64,000 nt of DNA from Balneola sp. (GTDB lineage: Bacteria; Bacteroidota; Rhodothermia; Balneolales; Balneolaceae), in assembly GCA_002720745.1 (NCBI GenBank), contig PBJO01000011.1, forward strand, positions 39,445 through 103,444. Reading direction: 5' to 3'. Below the pieces are notes generated by a model. That model was not told the DNA's origin. It saw only the letters and a program-made list of their open reading frames with translations, and did no database searches. Below, piece by piece: positions 26,727 through 36,423 of the stretch. Numbering within the stretch: position 1 is the first letter of the stretch; every line of letters starts with the position of its first letter. The position numbers were made by a program, and so were the translations under genes.

Positions 26727-26797
26727 TTGCCCGGGGAGGACTCGAACCCCCACATACTGGACCAAAACCAGGTGTCCTGCCATTAGACGACCGGGCA
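26727..26797 (-). tRNA. tRNA-Gln (anticodon TTG)
   Basis: On the minus strand the acceptor stem is TGCCCGG paired with CCGGGCA and followed by an A discriminator. The D-arm region reads GTCTAATGGCAGGAC. The anticodon loop is TTTTGGT with anticodon TTG, read between CCTGG and CCAGT (the outermost pair is a mismatch). The T arm is GGGGG-TTCGAGT-CCTCC. It is 71 nt long and the 3' CCA is not encoded, so CCA must be added. It lies just upstream of prs. Confidence 0.92.
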
Positions 26798-26977
26798 GAA
26801 TGTCGTTAACAGATTTAAAAGATAGTGAGCTATAAATCTCTAATCAAGACTGAAACTATCTATTTTTAAGATTAGACAAACATTGAGATACTTTAACCAA
26901 AAAAACTCACTTATTAGTATGACTAAAATTGTATCTTATTTTGAATTAAATTTATCCTAAAATAACGTTTAGAGCTC

Positions 26978-27475
26978 ATGGGACATCAACTTACACTCAT
27001 GGACCGGGCCCGAATCTCTCGAAGCATAAAGAGAATGGCTATACAGGTTTACGAGCACTTTTCGGTTAATCTACCTCTTCATGTAATTGGATTAAATGAA
27101 CGGGGTTTCGCACTAGCTAAAGAGCTTGTTTCCGAACTTAATGAACTAAGACCTAATCAAGATAAATTTATTCATCACTTAGACGTTTTAAATAAAGGTA
27201 ATAAAACTATACCCGATTTAAGTGACCAACAAGTTTTAATAGTAGATGACGTAGTTTTCTCAGGGCACACATTATTTCAAGCACTTTCCGTATTGTTTCA
27301 CTCACAAGAACCTGAGTTCATCGAAATTGTATCATTAATTGATAGAGGACACAGGCGATATCCAATTCTGGCAAACATTGTTGGAGAACATATCCCAACT
27401 AAATTTGGAGAACACGTGGAAGTTTTATTAAGTGAAAACCACTTGGAAACAGTGATTTTATTTAAAAACTCATAA
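26978..27475 (+). CDS. Type I phosphoribosyltransferase (PyrR/Hpt-like)
   Basis: A 165-residue PRTase-fold protein. The PRPP loop is VLIVDDVVFSGHTLFQAL, with the paired acids followed by a short S-G-x-T phosphate loop. The N-terminal part RISRSIKRMAIQVYEHF followed by HVIGLNERGFALAKEL resembles PyrR and hypoxanthine-type enzymes (helix then G-x-x-x-R-G). The nucleobase hood is not clear enough to name a substrate. It opens a plus-strand run with the DUF3078 and decarboxylase genes (10 and 15 bp gaps), and is divergent from tRNA-Gln/prs. Confidence 0.8.
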   Translation: MGHQLTLMDRARISRSIKRMAIQVYEHFSVNLPLHVIGLNERGFALAKELVSELNELRPNQDKFIHHLDVLNKGNKTIPDLSDQQVLIVDDVVFSGHTLFQALSVLFHSQEPEFIEIVSLIDRGHRRYPILANIVGEHIPTKFGEHVEVLLSENHLETVILFKNS

Positions 27476-27485
27476 ACCGATTAGA

Positions 27486-28373
27486 ATGAGGAGACCGTAT
27501 TCACGCCTATCAGGCGTAATGTCCTTTATAATAACTTTTTTGTTAAGTGCGCACTCAGCAGGTCAAACTATTGTTATACCAGACACACTAAAAGGCTGGG
27601 AGAATGACTTGAGAATAAATCTTAACGGTGCTCAGGCCAGTTTTGAAAACTGGAGTGAGGGTGGGGTAAACACGATTAGTGGTACGTTTTCATCTAATTA
27701 TACTAAGATCTATCGCAGCGATTTATTTGCGTTTGGAATACGAATTAATGGAAGATATGGTCAAGCTCGTTTTAGTGGGGATACACGTAAATCTGACGAT
27801 TTATTTACCATCAGGACGCGAAATACTTTTGGGTTTGCCGGCAGTTCACGACTTTCTTCCTACGGAACAGTCATGCTACGAACACAGTTTCGAGATGGAT
27901 TCGAATACAATGCTAAACGTAACCCTACTGGTACTGATTCATTAATTTCTGGTTTCTTTGCTCCAGCCTACGTAACAGAAGGTATCGGTATTAGCTTTAA
28001 TGCTGAAGAAAGTTTCCAAATGGAAGCAGGGCTTGGTTTAAAACAAACCTTTGTTATGCGAGAGGATTTAGCGTCAAATTATGGTCTCAGACAAGGGGTT
28101 AATTATCGATTTGAAGGTGGTCTTACGACAGGGATAACCTTTCAAAAAGAGGTATTCAAAAATGTACAATATAACACAGATATTGAAACATTCACCAACT
28201 TACTGCACCCGATAAACGAAACCGATGTATACTGGACAAATGAATTTATTGGTAGAATAAATTCAACACTTCGAGCTTCATTGCAATTTGAACTAAGATA
28301 TGATTACGACTTTTCAAAGGATATCCAGCTAAAGCAAGTACTCAGCGCAGGTGTATCCATGGATTTATTCTAA
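27486..28373 (+). CDS. DUF3078 family outer-membrane-like protein
   Basis: A 295-residue exported protein with an N-terminal signal peptide (basic start, hydrophobic VMSFIITFLLSAHSAGQT, likely cleaved near residue 27). The mature part starts GWENDLRINLNGAQASFENWSEGGVN, the hallmark of DUF3078 proteins, which are common in Bacteroidota. Alternating hydrophobic strands ending in SAGVSMDLF suggest a beta-barrel with a C-terminal phenylalanine. Function is unknown. It sits between a phosphoribosyltransferase and a PLP decarboxylase, without an evident link. Confidence 0.85.
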   Translation: MRRPYSRLSGVMSFIITFLLSAHSAGQTIVIPDTLKGWENDLRINLNGAQASFENWSEGGVNTISGTFSSNYTKIYRSDLFAFGIRINGRYGQARFSGDTRKSDDLFTIRTRNTFGFAGSSRLSSYGTVMLRTQFRDGFEYNAKRNPTGTDSLISGFFAPAYVTEGIGISFNAEESFQMEAGLGLKQTFVMREDLASNYGLRQGVNYRFEGGLTTGITFQKEVFKNVQYNTDIETFTNLLHPINETDVYWTNEFIGRINSTLRASLQFELRYDYDFSKDIQLKQVLSAGVSMDLF

Positions 28374-28388
28374 ATCACTATTTGAATT

Positions 28389-29768
28389 ATGGATACTTCA
28401 ATATTTAAAAACTTTCATTCATCACTACAACAATTACAAGAATGGAAAGACTCTTTTGGGGTATTCACAACTCATCCTAGCCTTGTAGTTGAGGATTCAA
28501 TCATCCAGAAAACTCTACGTGCGCTGAGTGAACGACTAACTGGGAATTATCCCTTTCATCATCCCAATTATGCAGGCCAAATGCTCAAACCCCCCCATCC
28601 TATTGCAGCACTTGCTTATTCGATAACGATGGGATTAAACCCAAATAATCATGCCTTAGATGGAGGGCCACCCAGTTCTAAAATGGAAAAAGAGTGTGTT
28701 CAAGCTTTGGCCCATTTATTTGGATACAATGATAAATATTTGGGCCACCTGAGTTCTAGTGGGACTATTGCTAATTTAGAAGCTCTTTGGATTGCTCGTT
28801 GCCTACACCCAAGTAAAGGGATAGCCTATTCTACCGAAGCCCATTATACCCATGGTCGAATGGCTCAAGTATTAGGTATGGAGGCTCATACTTTCCAATT
28901 AGAGGGTGAGCGTTTCATAGCAAAATGCCTTGAGGCACTCCCAGTCGATTCTATTGGAACGTTAATTGTCACTATGGGTACTACCGGATTGGGGAAAGTA
29001 GAGCCTCTTTCAGAGATACTAGATTGGGCCAAACCTAGAGGTATTCGAATTCATATTGACGCCGCATATGGCGGTTTTTTTAAAACGATCTCAGATTACC
29101 TGCCCGGTATTAACGTACATTGGGATCGAATGCAAGAGGCCGATAGTATCGTAATCGATCCACATAAACATGGACTTCAACCTTATGGATGTGGATGTGT
29201 ACTTTTTAAAAATCCAGAAGTTGGCGTTTTTTACAAGCATGATTCCCCTTACACCTATTTCAGTTCTGATAAGTTGCACCTCGGTGAAATTAGTTTAGAA
29301 TGCTCTCGTGCAGGAGCTGCGGCAGCTGCTTTTTGGGCAACCTTACAATGTTTCCCATTAGAACGAGATAATGGATTTGGCCCTATACTCACCGCTTGTC
29401 GCAGGGCGGCTATCAAAGCCTATGATTATTTGGACAAAAGCGAAATATTAAATGCTTATATAGCACCTGAGCTTGATATAGTCGCTTATTTTGCAGCTAA
29501 GATAAATGCACCCAGCTCAACATCAACCATTAGTGATAGATCTAAAAAAATATTCCACCAAGGCATGAACAATAATAACGCTAGCCAACAATACTATGTT
29601 TCACTCTACACTGTAAACTCGCAAGATTTTAGCCAAAAATTTCCCGAAATCTTGGTAGATAGTAATCAAGTCGTTCTACTTAGAAGTGTACTTATGCGAC
29701 CCGAACAAGAACATACGATTGGAAACTTACTAGCCCGAATAGAAGAAGATGCTAAAGCTCTTCTTTAG
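28389..29768 (+). CDS. PLP-dependent group II amino acid decarboxylase-like protein
   Basis: A 459-residue fold-I PLP enzyme of the aromatic/acidic amino acid decarboxylase family. Visible are HLSSSGTIANLEALWIAR (cofactor-binding helix), IRIHIDAAYGGF with the PLP-contacting Asp, and IVIDPHKHGLQPYGCGCVLF, where the Lys after H-P/D-P-H carries the PLP. Substrates of related enzymes include aspartate, glutamate, tyrosine and cysteine sulfinate, and the sequence alone does not choose. Its 3' end overlaps the 3' end of clpB by 17 bp on the opposite strand. Confidence 0.85.
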   Translation: MDTSIFKNFHSSLQQLQEWKDSFGVFTTHPSLVVEDSIIQKTLRALSERLTGNYPFHHPNYAGQMLKPPHPIAALAYSITMGLNPNNHALDGGPPSSKMEKECVQALAHLFGYNDKYLGHLSSSGTIANLEALWIARCLHPSKGIAYSTEAHYTHGRMAQVLGMEAHTFQLEGERFIAKCLEALPVDSIGTLIVTMGTTGLGKVEPLSEILDWAKPRGIRIHIDAAYGGFFKTISDYLPGINVHWDRMQEADSIVIDPHKHGLQPYGCGCVLFKNPEVGVFYKHDSPYTYFSSDKLHLGEISLECSRAGAAAAAFWATLQCFPLERDNGFGPILTACRRAAIKAYDYLDKSEILNAYIAPELDIVAYFAAKINAPSSTSTISDRSKKIFHQGMNNNNASQQYYVSLYTVNSQDFSQKFPEILVDSNQVVLLRSVLMRPEQEHTIGNLLARIEEDAKALL

Positions 29769-32424
29769 CCCATTCGTTTGGATCATGTAGAATTTCTGCA
29801 AATAGAATAGTATCTCTATTTTTAGAAACCTGAGCCTCATATTCTATTGCCCCATCGAGTTCTTTTTTCAATAACTCAGTGGCCATATTATTAACTAAAT
29901 GCTGCTGAATCATCCTTTTTAAGGGTCTCGCACCGAATACAGGATCAAATCCTCGCTCGGCCAACCAGTTTTTGACTTCCTCAGGAATCTGGAGTATCAC
30001 CTGCTGCTTAGCTAACATCTGATGCAATCTACGAAGTTGAATATCTACAATAGTTCGAATATGACGGGCTTCTAATGGATGAAATACAATAATGTCATCT
30101 ACCCTGTTTAGAAACTCTGGACGAATACTTTGTTTTAACAGATCAATCAACTGCTCTTGCATTCTGGTATGCTGTGATTGATCCCATGGCCCTTTGTTTT
30201 TCTCCATTTCTTCCATTATTAAGGAGGAACCAAGGTTTGATGTCATTATGATAATTGTATTAGTAAAATTGACCGTTGTACCTTTACTATCAGTCAGACG
30301 TCCCTCATCAAGTACTTGAAGTAAAATATTAAAGACGTCAGAATGTGCTTTTTCCACCTCATCCAACAATAAGACCGAATAGGGTTTACGGCGGACTGAC
30401 TCGGTTAGCTGTCCGCCCTCATCATATCCAACATATCCTGGAGGGGCTCCTATAAGACGACTCACGGAGTGTTTTTCCATATATTCACTCATGTCAATGC
30501 GAATCATCGCTTGAACATCATTGAACAAAAATTCAGCCAGACTTCGAGCCAATTCTGTTTTGCCAACTCCCGTGGATCCTAAAAAGAAGAAAGAGCCTAT
30601 GGGGCGACCCTCATCCTGTAAGCCCGTCCTTGATCTTCTAACAGCATTTGCGATGGCTTCAATAGCATTGTCCTGACCAATTACGCGCTTATGCAACTCT
30701 TCTTCCAGCATTAAAAGTTTTTCCCTATCAGTCTGCACCATTTTACTAATGGGGATACCGGTCCAGCGTGCTACTATATCGGCTATATCCTCAGCCACCA
30801 CCTCTTCTTTAAGTAGAGTTGTGCCTTCCTGTACCTCCTGTGCTTGTTCATGGGCTAATTTTAACTCTTTTTCAAGCTGCGCTAAAGTACCATAACGAAG
30901 CTCGGCTACACGTTCATACTCTCCTTTTCGTTCCGCTTTATCCGCCTGATTACGCGTGGTTTCAATGGCTTGCTTGAGATCCTGAACTTGCTTAATGACC
31001 GAACGTTCTTGATCCCATTGGGTTCGCATACCCATTCGCTTTTCAATTAAATCTGCGAGTTCTTTTTCGAGTTGATTTAGTTTAGCCGACTCCTTCTCTA
31101 CTTGTTTTTTTGTGATGGAATCTTGTTCACGCTTTAGAGCTTCTCGCTCTATTTCGAGTTGCCGAATTTGCCGCTCCAAAGCATCTAACTCTTCCGGTAG
31201 GGAATCTATTTGCAAGCGTAAACGGGAAGCGGCCTCGTCAATTAAATCGATGGCTTTATCTGGGAGAAATCGATCCGCAATATATCGGTGAGAAAAATCG
31301 GCTGCCGCTACTATGGCTGCATCTGTTATCCTAACACCATGGTGAAGTTCATAACGCTCTTGCAAACCCCTTAAAATTGAAACCGTATCCTCCACACTTG
31401 GTTCACCCACTACTACTGTTTGCAAACGCCGTTCCAATGCTTTGTCTTTCTCAATGTATTTCCGGTACTCATCCAGCGTAGTTGCACCAATAGCATGCAT
31501 TTCCCCCCTGGCCAACGCTGGTTTTAGAATGTTAGCTGCATCCATGGCCCCATCGGTGGCGCCTGCTCCTACTAGAGTATGTATCTCGTCTATAAAAAGA
31601 ATGATTTCTCCATCTGAATCTGTTACTTCCTTAACCACCGCTTTTAATCGTTCTTCAAATTCGCCTCGGAATTTAGTCCCAGCAATTAAAGCTCCCATGT
31701 CCAATGCCAAAATTCGCTTTTGCTTGAGACCCTCAGGAACATCCCCGCGTACAATACGTAGAGCCATACCCTCAGCAATAGCTGTTTTACCGACACCAGG
31801 TTCACCGATTAATACCGGATTATTTTTAGTTCTTCTTGATAGTATTTGCATGACTCGACGGATTTCAATATCCCTACCAATTACAGGATCTAATTTATTT
31901 TTCTCAGCCCACTCATTTAAATCTCTAGCATATTTCTTTAGGGCGGCAAAACGGCTTTCTGCGTTCGGATCATCCACTTTTTGGCCACCACGTGTTTCTT
32001 TTAATACCTGCTGAATGGCTTCTTGCTTTAGTCCCAAACTCCGCCAATCCTTCGCCCAAGTTTCACTTACAGTAGACATAGCCATGAGTATATGTTCGGT
32101 GCTTATATATTCATCCTCCAACTCCCGAGCCTCTACCTTTGCCTGATCCAGCATACTCTTAGCAGTTGATCCTAAATAATTACCAGAAATGGATGCCCCT
32201 GTCACCTTAGGCCGAGTTGCTAGGTCTTTCTCTACTATCGCTTTTAGTTGGTTCTTTTGAACTCCTAATTTTAACAGTATAGTTTGGATGGTATCTTGTT
32301 CTTCCTCCAATAAAGCCTTAGCAATATGAATCGCTTCTACTGCTTGATGGGCAGTATCTTGGGCAAGGTCTAAGGATACCTGTATTGCTTGCTGCGCCTT
32401 TAATGTAAAATTGTTCAGGTTCAT
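29752..32424 (-). CDS. clpB: ATP-dependent disaggregase ClpB
   Basis: An 890-residue Hsp100 chaperone that dissolves aggregates with DnaK. Order: two Clp-N repeats (residues 1-150), first AAA+ domain with GEPGVGKTA and [10 protein letters not shown], a long coiled-coil M domain (about 400-540) that separates ClpB from ClpA/ClpC, second AAA+ domain with GSTGVGKTE and the [13 protein letters not shown] pore loop, then the C-terminal domain. It is slightly longer than E. coli ClpB (857). It is preceded by a structured leader or terminator segment (see 32441-32550) and followed by a convergent gene. Confidence 0.97.
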   Translation of the reverse strand: MNLNNFTLKAQQAIQVSLDLAQDTAHQAVEAIHIAKALLEEEQDTIQTILLKLGVQKNQLKAIVEKDLATRPKVTGASISGNYLGSTAKSMLDQAKVEARELEDEYISTEHILMAMSTVSETWAKDWRSLGLKQEAIQQVLKETRGGQKVDDPNAESRFAALKKYARDLNEWAEKNKLDPVIGRDIEIRRVMQILSRRTKNNPVLIGEPGVGKTAIAEGMALRIVRGDVPEGLKQKRILALDMGALIAGTKFRGEFEERLKAVVKEVTDSDGEIILFIDEIHTLVGAGATDGAMDAANILKPALARGEMHAIGATTLDEYRKYIEKDKALERRLQTVVVGEPSVEDTVSILRGLQERYELHHGVRITDAAIVAAADFSHRYIADRFLPDKAIDLIDEAASRLRLQIDSLPEELDALERQIRQLEIEREALKREQDSITKKQVEKESAKLNQLEKELADLIEKRMGMRTQWDQERSVIKQVQDLKQAIETTRNQADKAERKGEYERVAELRYGTLAQLEKELKLAHEQAQEVQEGTTLLKEEVVAEDIADIVARWTGIPISKMVQTDREKLLMLEEELHKRVIGQDNAIEAIANAVRRSRTGLQDEGRPIGSFFFLGSTGVGKTELARSLAEFLFNDVQAMIRIDMSEYMEKHSVSRLIGAPPGYVGYDEGGQLTESVRRKPYSVLLLDEVEKAHSDVFNILLQVLDEGRLTDSKGTTVNFTNTIIIMTSNLGSSLIMEEMEKNKGPWDQSQHTRMQEQLIDLLKQSIRPEFLNRVDDIIVFHPLEARHIRTIVDIQLRRLHQMLAKQQVILQIPEEVKNWLAERGFDPVFGARPLKRMIQQHLVNNMATELLKKELDGAIEYEAQVSKNRDTILFAEILHDPNEWAKEEL

Positions 32425-32440
32425 AATCTCTTTCTTTTAA

Positions 32441-32550
32441 TTAAAAAAGCGAGGCATTGAACATCTTTCAACGACAACTCTCGCTCCACACTGCACCAAA
32501 ACCGTGCCACTGAAGGCACATACTCTAAGAGATCTGCCTTATTTGCAGGT
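32441..32550 (-). ncRNA. Candidate structured RNA or leader/terminator between htrA and clpB
   Basis: This intergenic stretch looks GC-richer than its surroundings and contains hairpins. On the minus strand, CTGC/GCAG lies near 32550, the hairpin GTGCC-TTCAGT-GGCAC at 32504-32519, and a nested hairpin with AGCGAG/CTCGCT (32480-32485 with 32448-32453) enclosing TTGAA/TTCAA. A run of U (32443-32448) follows the last stem, as in an intrinsic terminator. It could be the htrA terminator, a clpB leader, or a small RNA of about 100 nt. It does not match SRP RNA, 6S or tmRNA landmarks that I know. Family unknown. Confidence 0.35.
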
Positions 32551-32568
32551 TATATCCATTTAACTATA

Positions 32569-34098
32569 TCACATTCTAAATGCAATAAATTGTTTTATGT
32601 TGTCTCGTTCAACGGTTAATAATATGGCTTTGTCACCAGCTTCAAGGCTATGATTAACTGCTTCATAAAATGCTTCGATATTATCTATCGTTTTTCGCTT
32701 AACCGCTGAGATAACATCTCCATTTCTTAAGCCCCTTTGATAGGCATCACTTGATTCTTTAAGACCTTGAACCAGTACACCTTCAACCTCGTCACTTAAA
32801 CGAAGCTCAGATCGCAAGGTCTCCGTCAAAATGCGGACACTAAACCCTAAATCTTCAACCATATCTTTGGTAGTCGCAGAGTTCGAAGCAAGGGCCTGCT
32901 CACCTGGGCGCTTTCCAATGGTAATGGTTAATTCAACTGGTTTGCCATCTCTAATCACTTGAACGTAGATTTTCTCTCCGGGCTTTAGACTCGCAATGTC
33001 TGTTCGGAATGAATCCCAACTTTGAACAGCTTCCCCATTGAGCCCCACAATGATATCTTCTTCTATTAGTCCTCCTTTCTCAGCTGGTCCTTTGATCTCA
33101 ACTCGGCCCACAATGACACCTTTTGAAACCTCTAAATCCAAGGCATCTGCCATGGTAGGATCTAGTTCTCCCGCAGTATACATCCCTAAGTATCCCCTGC
33201 TTACAGAACCATCCTCAATGAGGTCGTCCATAATACGTTTAGCTAATTTAACAGGAATGGCAAAACCAATCCCATCATTTCCACCCGAGCGTGAGGCGAT
33301 AGCGGAATTTATTCCCACCAAGGTACCATTCAAATCTACCAGAGCTCCACCTGAATTACCAGGATTGATCGCCGCGTCAGTTTGAATGTAATCCCCATAT
33401 ACGGTTAGATTTAAGGAACGCCCACGAGCACTTACGATACCAAATGAAACCGTATGAGCTAGATCTTCGCTAAGAGGACTACCAATAGCCAACACGAAGG
33501 AGCCTACCTTAGCTTTATCACTATTACCCAAAGGTAAAGCAGGAGCGGCCCCTTCCTTAATTTGTAAAACAGCAATATCGGTCATGGGATCCGTTCCAAT
33601 TAATGTAGCTTCTAGCTCTTGTCCATCATATAATCGAACCATTATTTGATCAGTATTCTCAATTACATGATTATTGGTCAGGATATAACCATCATCGGAA
33701 ACTACTACTCCTGAACCCAAGCCCCTTTGCACGTACTCACGTGTGCTTTCTCGACTATTTGGGTTTCCAAAAAACATTGAAAATGGATCCATCACGCGAA
33801 CTTCACGTGTTCTTTCAGTGGTAATGGTTACTACCGATGGGTTCGAATTTTCTGCAATCTCTACAATGGCATCGTTGAAATCCTTAAGCCGCATTACAGG
33901 TTTATTAAGCATCTCTGAACTAGGCAGTGTATCGTATCGATTCACCACAGATTCTGATAAATCCATTACTCCTAGCATGTTAGTGTTGCTTGAGACAGTT
34001 CCGGTCTTAGCTTCCCGGTCAGCTGCAAGAAAGAATAGTACGATTGATATAAATAAGGAGATAAGTAAGGTAAAAGTGGTTGTTGATGTATGCTTCAT
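32569..34098 (-). CDS. htrA: Do/HtrA-family periplasmic serine protease
   Basis: A 509-residue DegP/HtrA protease for envelope protein quality control. An N-terminal hydrophobic segment (residues 9-26) acts as signal peptide or anchor. The catalytic triad is His144 (LTNNHVIEN), Asp174 (DPMTDIAVL) and Ser249 (NPGNSGGAL). Two PDZ domains follow (about 295-395 and 425-509), for example RGYLGMYTAG and GVLVQGLKESSDAYQRGLRNGD. Length fits family members. It lies between hsp20 and clpB in a minus-strand stress group. Confidence 0.94.
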   Translation of the reverse strand: MKHTSTTTFTLLISLFISIVLFFLAADREAKTGTVSSNTNMLGVMDLSESVVNRYDTLPSSEMLNKPVMRLKDFNDAIVEIAENSNPSVVTITTERTREVRVMDPFSMFFGNPNSRESTREYVQRGLGSGVVVSDDGYILTNNHVIENTDQIMVRLYDGQELEATLIGTDPMTDIAVLQIKEGAAPALPLGNSDKAKVGSFVLAIGSPLSEDLAHTVSFGIVSARGRSLNLTVYGDYIQTDAAINPGNSGGALVDLNGTLVGINSAIASRSGGNDGIGFAIPVKLAKRIMDDLIEDGSVSRGYLGMYTAGELDPTMADALDLEVSKGVIVGRVEIKGPAEKGGLIEEDIIVGLNGEAVQSWDSFRTDIASLKPGEKIYVQVIRDGKPVELTITIGKRPGEQALASNSATTKDMVEDLGFSVRILTETLRSELRLSDEVEGVLVQGLKESSDAYQRGLRNGDVISAVKRKTIDNIEAFYEAVNHSLEAGDKAILLTVERDNIKQFIAFRM

Positions 34099-34250
34099 AA
34101 ACTTTATAAGATGTATTTTTTACTGGTTTTTTTAAATTTGTTCTCTTAACGAAGCAAGGGCGCCCTGTCGTATGTATTAGTTGTAATACAAAGTGGCCAC
34201 CCAAGTTCGAATCATCCAAAATCCAATTAGTATGAGAATTTGTTTATTTA

Positions 34251-34679
34251 TTATTGGATTTCTATCTGCTTTTTTACCGCTTTTTCGTCTTTTTTAATGG
34301 TCAATCGAAGTATACCATCCAGACATTGGGCAGTAATATTTTCTTTATCCAGCCCTTGAGGAAGGTGAAAACTTCGATGAAAAGAACCATAAAATTGTTC
34401 CATTCTGTGAACATTAGTTTCCTTTGTTTCTTCCGCCACTTTACGCTCGCCAGAAACATAAAGTACATCTTGTTCAAGCTCTATCTGTAGGTCTTCTTTG
34501 CGCACACCAGGTAACTCTAACAAGAATTCAAATTCCTGCTCATTTTCACGGATATCAACCTTAGGGGTTAAATCGTTCGTAGTTAGAGCATTTATTGGCT
34601 CAAAAAATTCATCCATTAGCTCGTTAAAGCTCTTTGATAGATGTCGGTAATTAGGTCTGGTATATCGTAATAGTGCCAT
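34251..34679 (-). CDS. Hsp20 family small heat-shock protein
   Basis: A 142-residue alpha-crystallin-domain chaperone that holds unfolding proteins. The domain runs from about TPKVDIRENEQEFEFLLELPG to DGILRLTIKKDEKA, with the LPGVRKEDLQIELEQDVLYVSG core and the G-I-L-x-L-x-I/V close. I chose the ATG at 34679 (MALLRYTRPNYRHLSK), which has GAGGTA a short way upstream. An in-frame ATG at 34748 would add 23 residues not typical of the family. It lies upstream of htrA and clpB on the same strand, fitting joint stress induction, although no CIRCE element was found. Confidence 0.92.
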   Translation of the reverse strand: MALLRYTRPNYRHLSKSFNELMDEFFEPINALTTNDLTPKVDIRENEQEFEFLLELPGVRKEDLQIELEQDVLYVSGERKVAEETKETNVHRMEQFYGSFHRSFHLPQGLDKENITAQCLDGILRLTIKKDEKAVKKQIEIQ

Positions 34680-34900
34680 AATTGATACCTCAATAATGTT
34701 TATCGTTTCATGTTTAGTTTGAACAGATATACACAAATGGTATGCCATTTGGCAGGCCCGATATCTATTACTGACAGCCCGCAGGTGTATTCTAGGTTGA
34801 GTATGACGGGATTTCAGCGCAATTAAATAGATTGTCAGTAGATTAAGTAAAACAGACAGAATACTACTGCAATTACGTCAATACCACAGAAAAAATGTCA

Positions 34901-36256
34901 TCAACCGTAGCTCTTCTTCCACTCTTTAGATGTAAGAAAGGCTAATTCTAGGGATTGTTCATAATTCAAACGCGGATCACAAAAAGTTTCATAATTTACA
35001 TCTAGCCCCGTTTCATCCAACCCTTTTGCCCCGCCTACACATTCAGTTACATCATCTCCAGTCAATTCCAAATGAACACTACCTAAATAACTACCTTCTG
35101 CTCTATGAATAGCAAATGCATGTTTTAACTCTTCCATTATGTGGTCAAAATTTCGCGTTTTGTATTCATTAGTAGAAGAAAATGTGTTCCCATGCATTGG
35201 ATCAGAACTCCAAATAACCGGAAAACCCTCTCTGCGTACCGCCTGTATGAGTCCAGGAAGTCCTTTTTGGACTTGATTTTTTCCAAACCGTGTAATGAGC
35301 ACAATTTTCCCAACCTCATGTGCTGGATTTAATTTCTCTATTAATTTTAGCATCTCATCGATGGAATAGGATGGGCCTATTTTTATACCAATGGGATTCT
35401 CTATGCCACGTAAATATTCTACATGCGCTTCATTTAAATCACGAGTCCTGTTACCTAACCATACCATATGCGCACTTAAATTAAAGTAACCTTCCTTTCG
35501 TGGCACTCTTCTGGTCTGAGCCGAATCATAAAATAAATTTAGTGCCTCATGCGAAGTATAAAAATCTACCTTTTGAGATTGTTGTAATCTTCGCTCGGAA
35601 ACCGCATCCATAAATTTCACTGCCTGGGTAATGGATTTCACCATAGACTCATATTCTTTGTGATACGGATTATTCTGCATAAAATCTAACTCCCACTGCT
35701 CTGGATGATGCAAATCCGCAAAACCCTCATCACTCAGCGCCCGAATAAAATTTAGCGTCAATCCTGCCTTATGATACCCTTCCAATAAACGTTTTGGATC
35801 TGGTACCCGCTTTACCTGGTTCTTTTCAAAGCCATTGATTAAGTCTCCACGATAATTATGCATTTCAACTCCATCAACAGTTTCAAAAGCAGAGGAACGA
35901 GGCTTTGCATATTGACCAGCCATTCTACCAACCCTGACAACAGGCACTCCCATTTCATGAATCATGATAAAACTTGTTTGGAGAAGAACTTTAACTAAAT
36001 TTACAATCTTTGAGGATTGGGTCAGATCAAAACTCTCCGCACAGTCACCTGCCTGAAATAAAAAAGCTTTTCCTGCACCCACTGCTGCAAGTTTATCCTT
36101 CAGAGATTGAATTTCCCATGATGTAACTAAAGGTGGTAAGGTTTGTAGCTCATTATAGACACATTCAAGTCTTTCTTTATTTGGATAATCTGGAAGTTGC
36201 TGGATAGGAAATTCTCTCCAACTTGAGGGACTCCATTTAGCAGTATTAACAGACAT
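34901..36256 (-). CDS. Class II 3-deoxy-7-phosphoheptulonate synthase
   Basis: A 451-residue plant-type (class II) DAHP synthase, the first enzyme of the shikimate pathway, which joins PEP and erythrose 4-phosphate. It begins with WSPSSWREFPIQQLPDYP and has FLFQAGDCAESF, VVRVGRMAGQYAKPRS, HMVWLGNRTRDLNEAHVEYLRGIENPIGIKIGP-type segments (shown in part), SDPMHGNTF, and HLELTGDDVTECVGG near the end. These contain the metal-binding Cys, His, Glu and Asp of the class. Length matches. It is divergent from uvrA with a 167-bp gap. Confidence 0.93.
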   Translation of the reverse strand: MSVNTAKWSPSSWREFPIQQLPDYPNKERLECVYNELQTLPPLVTSWEIQSLKDKLAAVGAGKAFLFQAGDCAESFDLTQSSKIVNLVKVLLQTSFIMIHEMGVPVVRVGRMAGQYAKPRSSAFETVDGVEMHNYRGDLINGFEKNQVKRVPDPKRLLEGYHKAGLTLNFIRALSDEGFADLHHPEQWELDFMQNNPYHKEYESMVKSITQAVKFMDAVSERRLQQSQKVDFYTSHEALNLFYDSAQTRRVPRKEGYFNLSAHMVWLGNRTRDLNEAHVEYLRGIENPIGIKIGPSYSIDEMLKLIEKLNPAHEVGKIVLITRFGKNQVQKGLPGLIQAVRREGFPVIWSSDPMHGNTFSSTNEYKTRNFDHIMEELKHAFAIHRAEGSYLGSVHLELTGDDVTECVGGAKGLDETGLDVNYETFCDPRLNYEQSLELAFLTSKEWKKSYG

Positions 36257-36423
36257 ATAAACTTAGATTTGCAATTTCGATAAGATTGAGAAAAACATCA
36301 ACATACAGTATTTTTATGAAAGCTACGTAAAAAAGCTATGCAAAAAGCAGAAATTTCTCTAATTGTTTGGTAATTTGACTATTTGTTCAGATTAGCAGAC
36401 TAAACTCTACTTAAGGAATTTTT

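Noticed and set aside
31442..32014. A 190-codon open frame on the plus strand antisense to clpB
   Set aside because: It is fully covered by the conserved ClpB coding sequence and has no independent sign of being a gene.
34180..34230. A T-loop-like GTTCGAATC upstream of htrA that could mark a tRNA
   Set aside because: No acceptor or anticodon stem can be paired around it, so it is not a tRNA gene.
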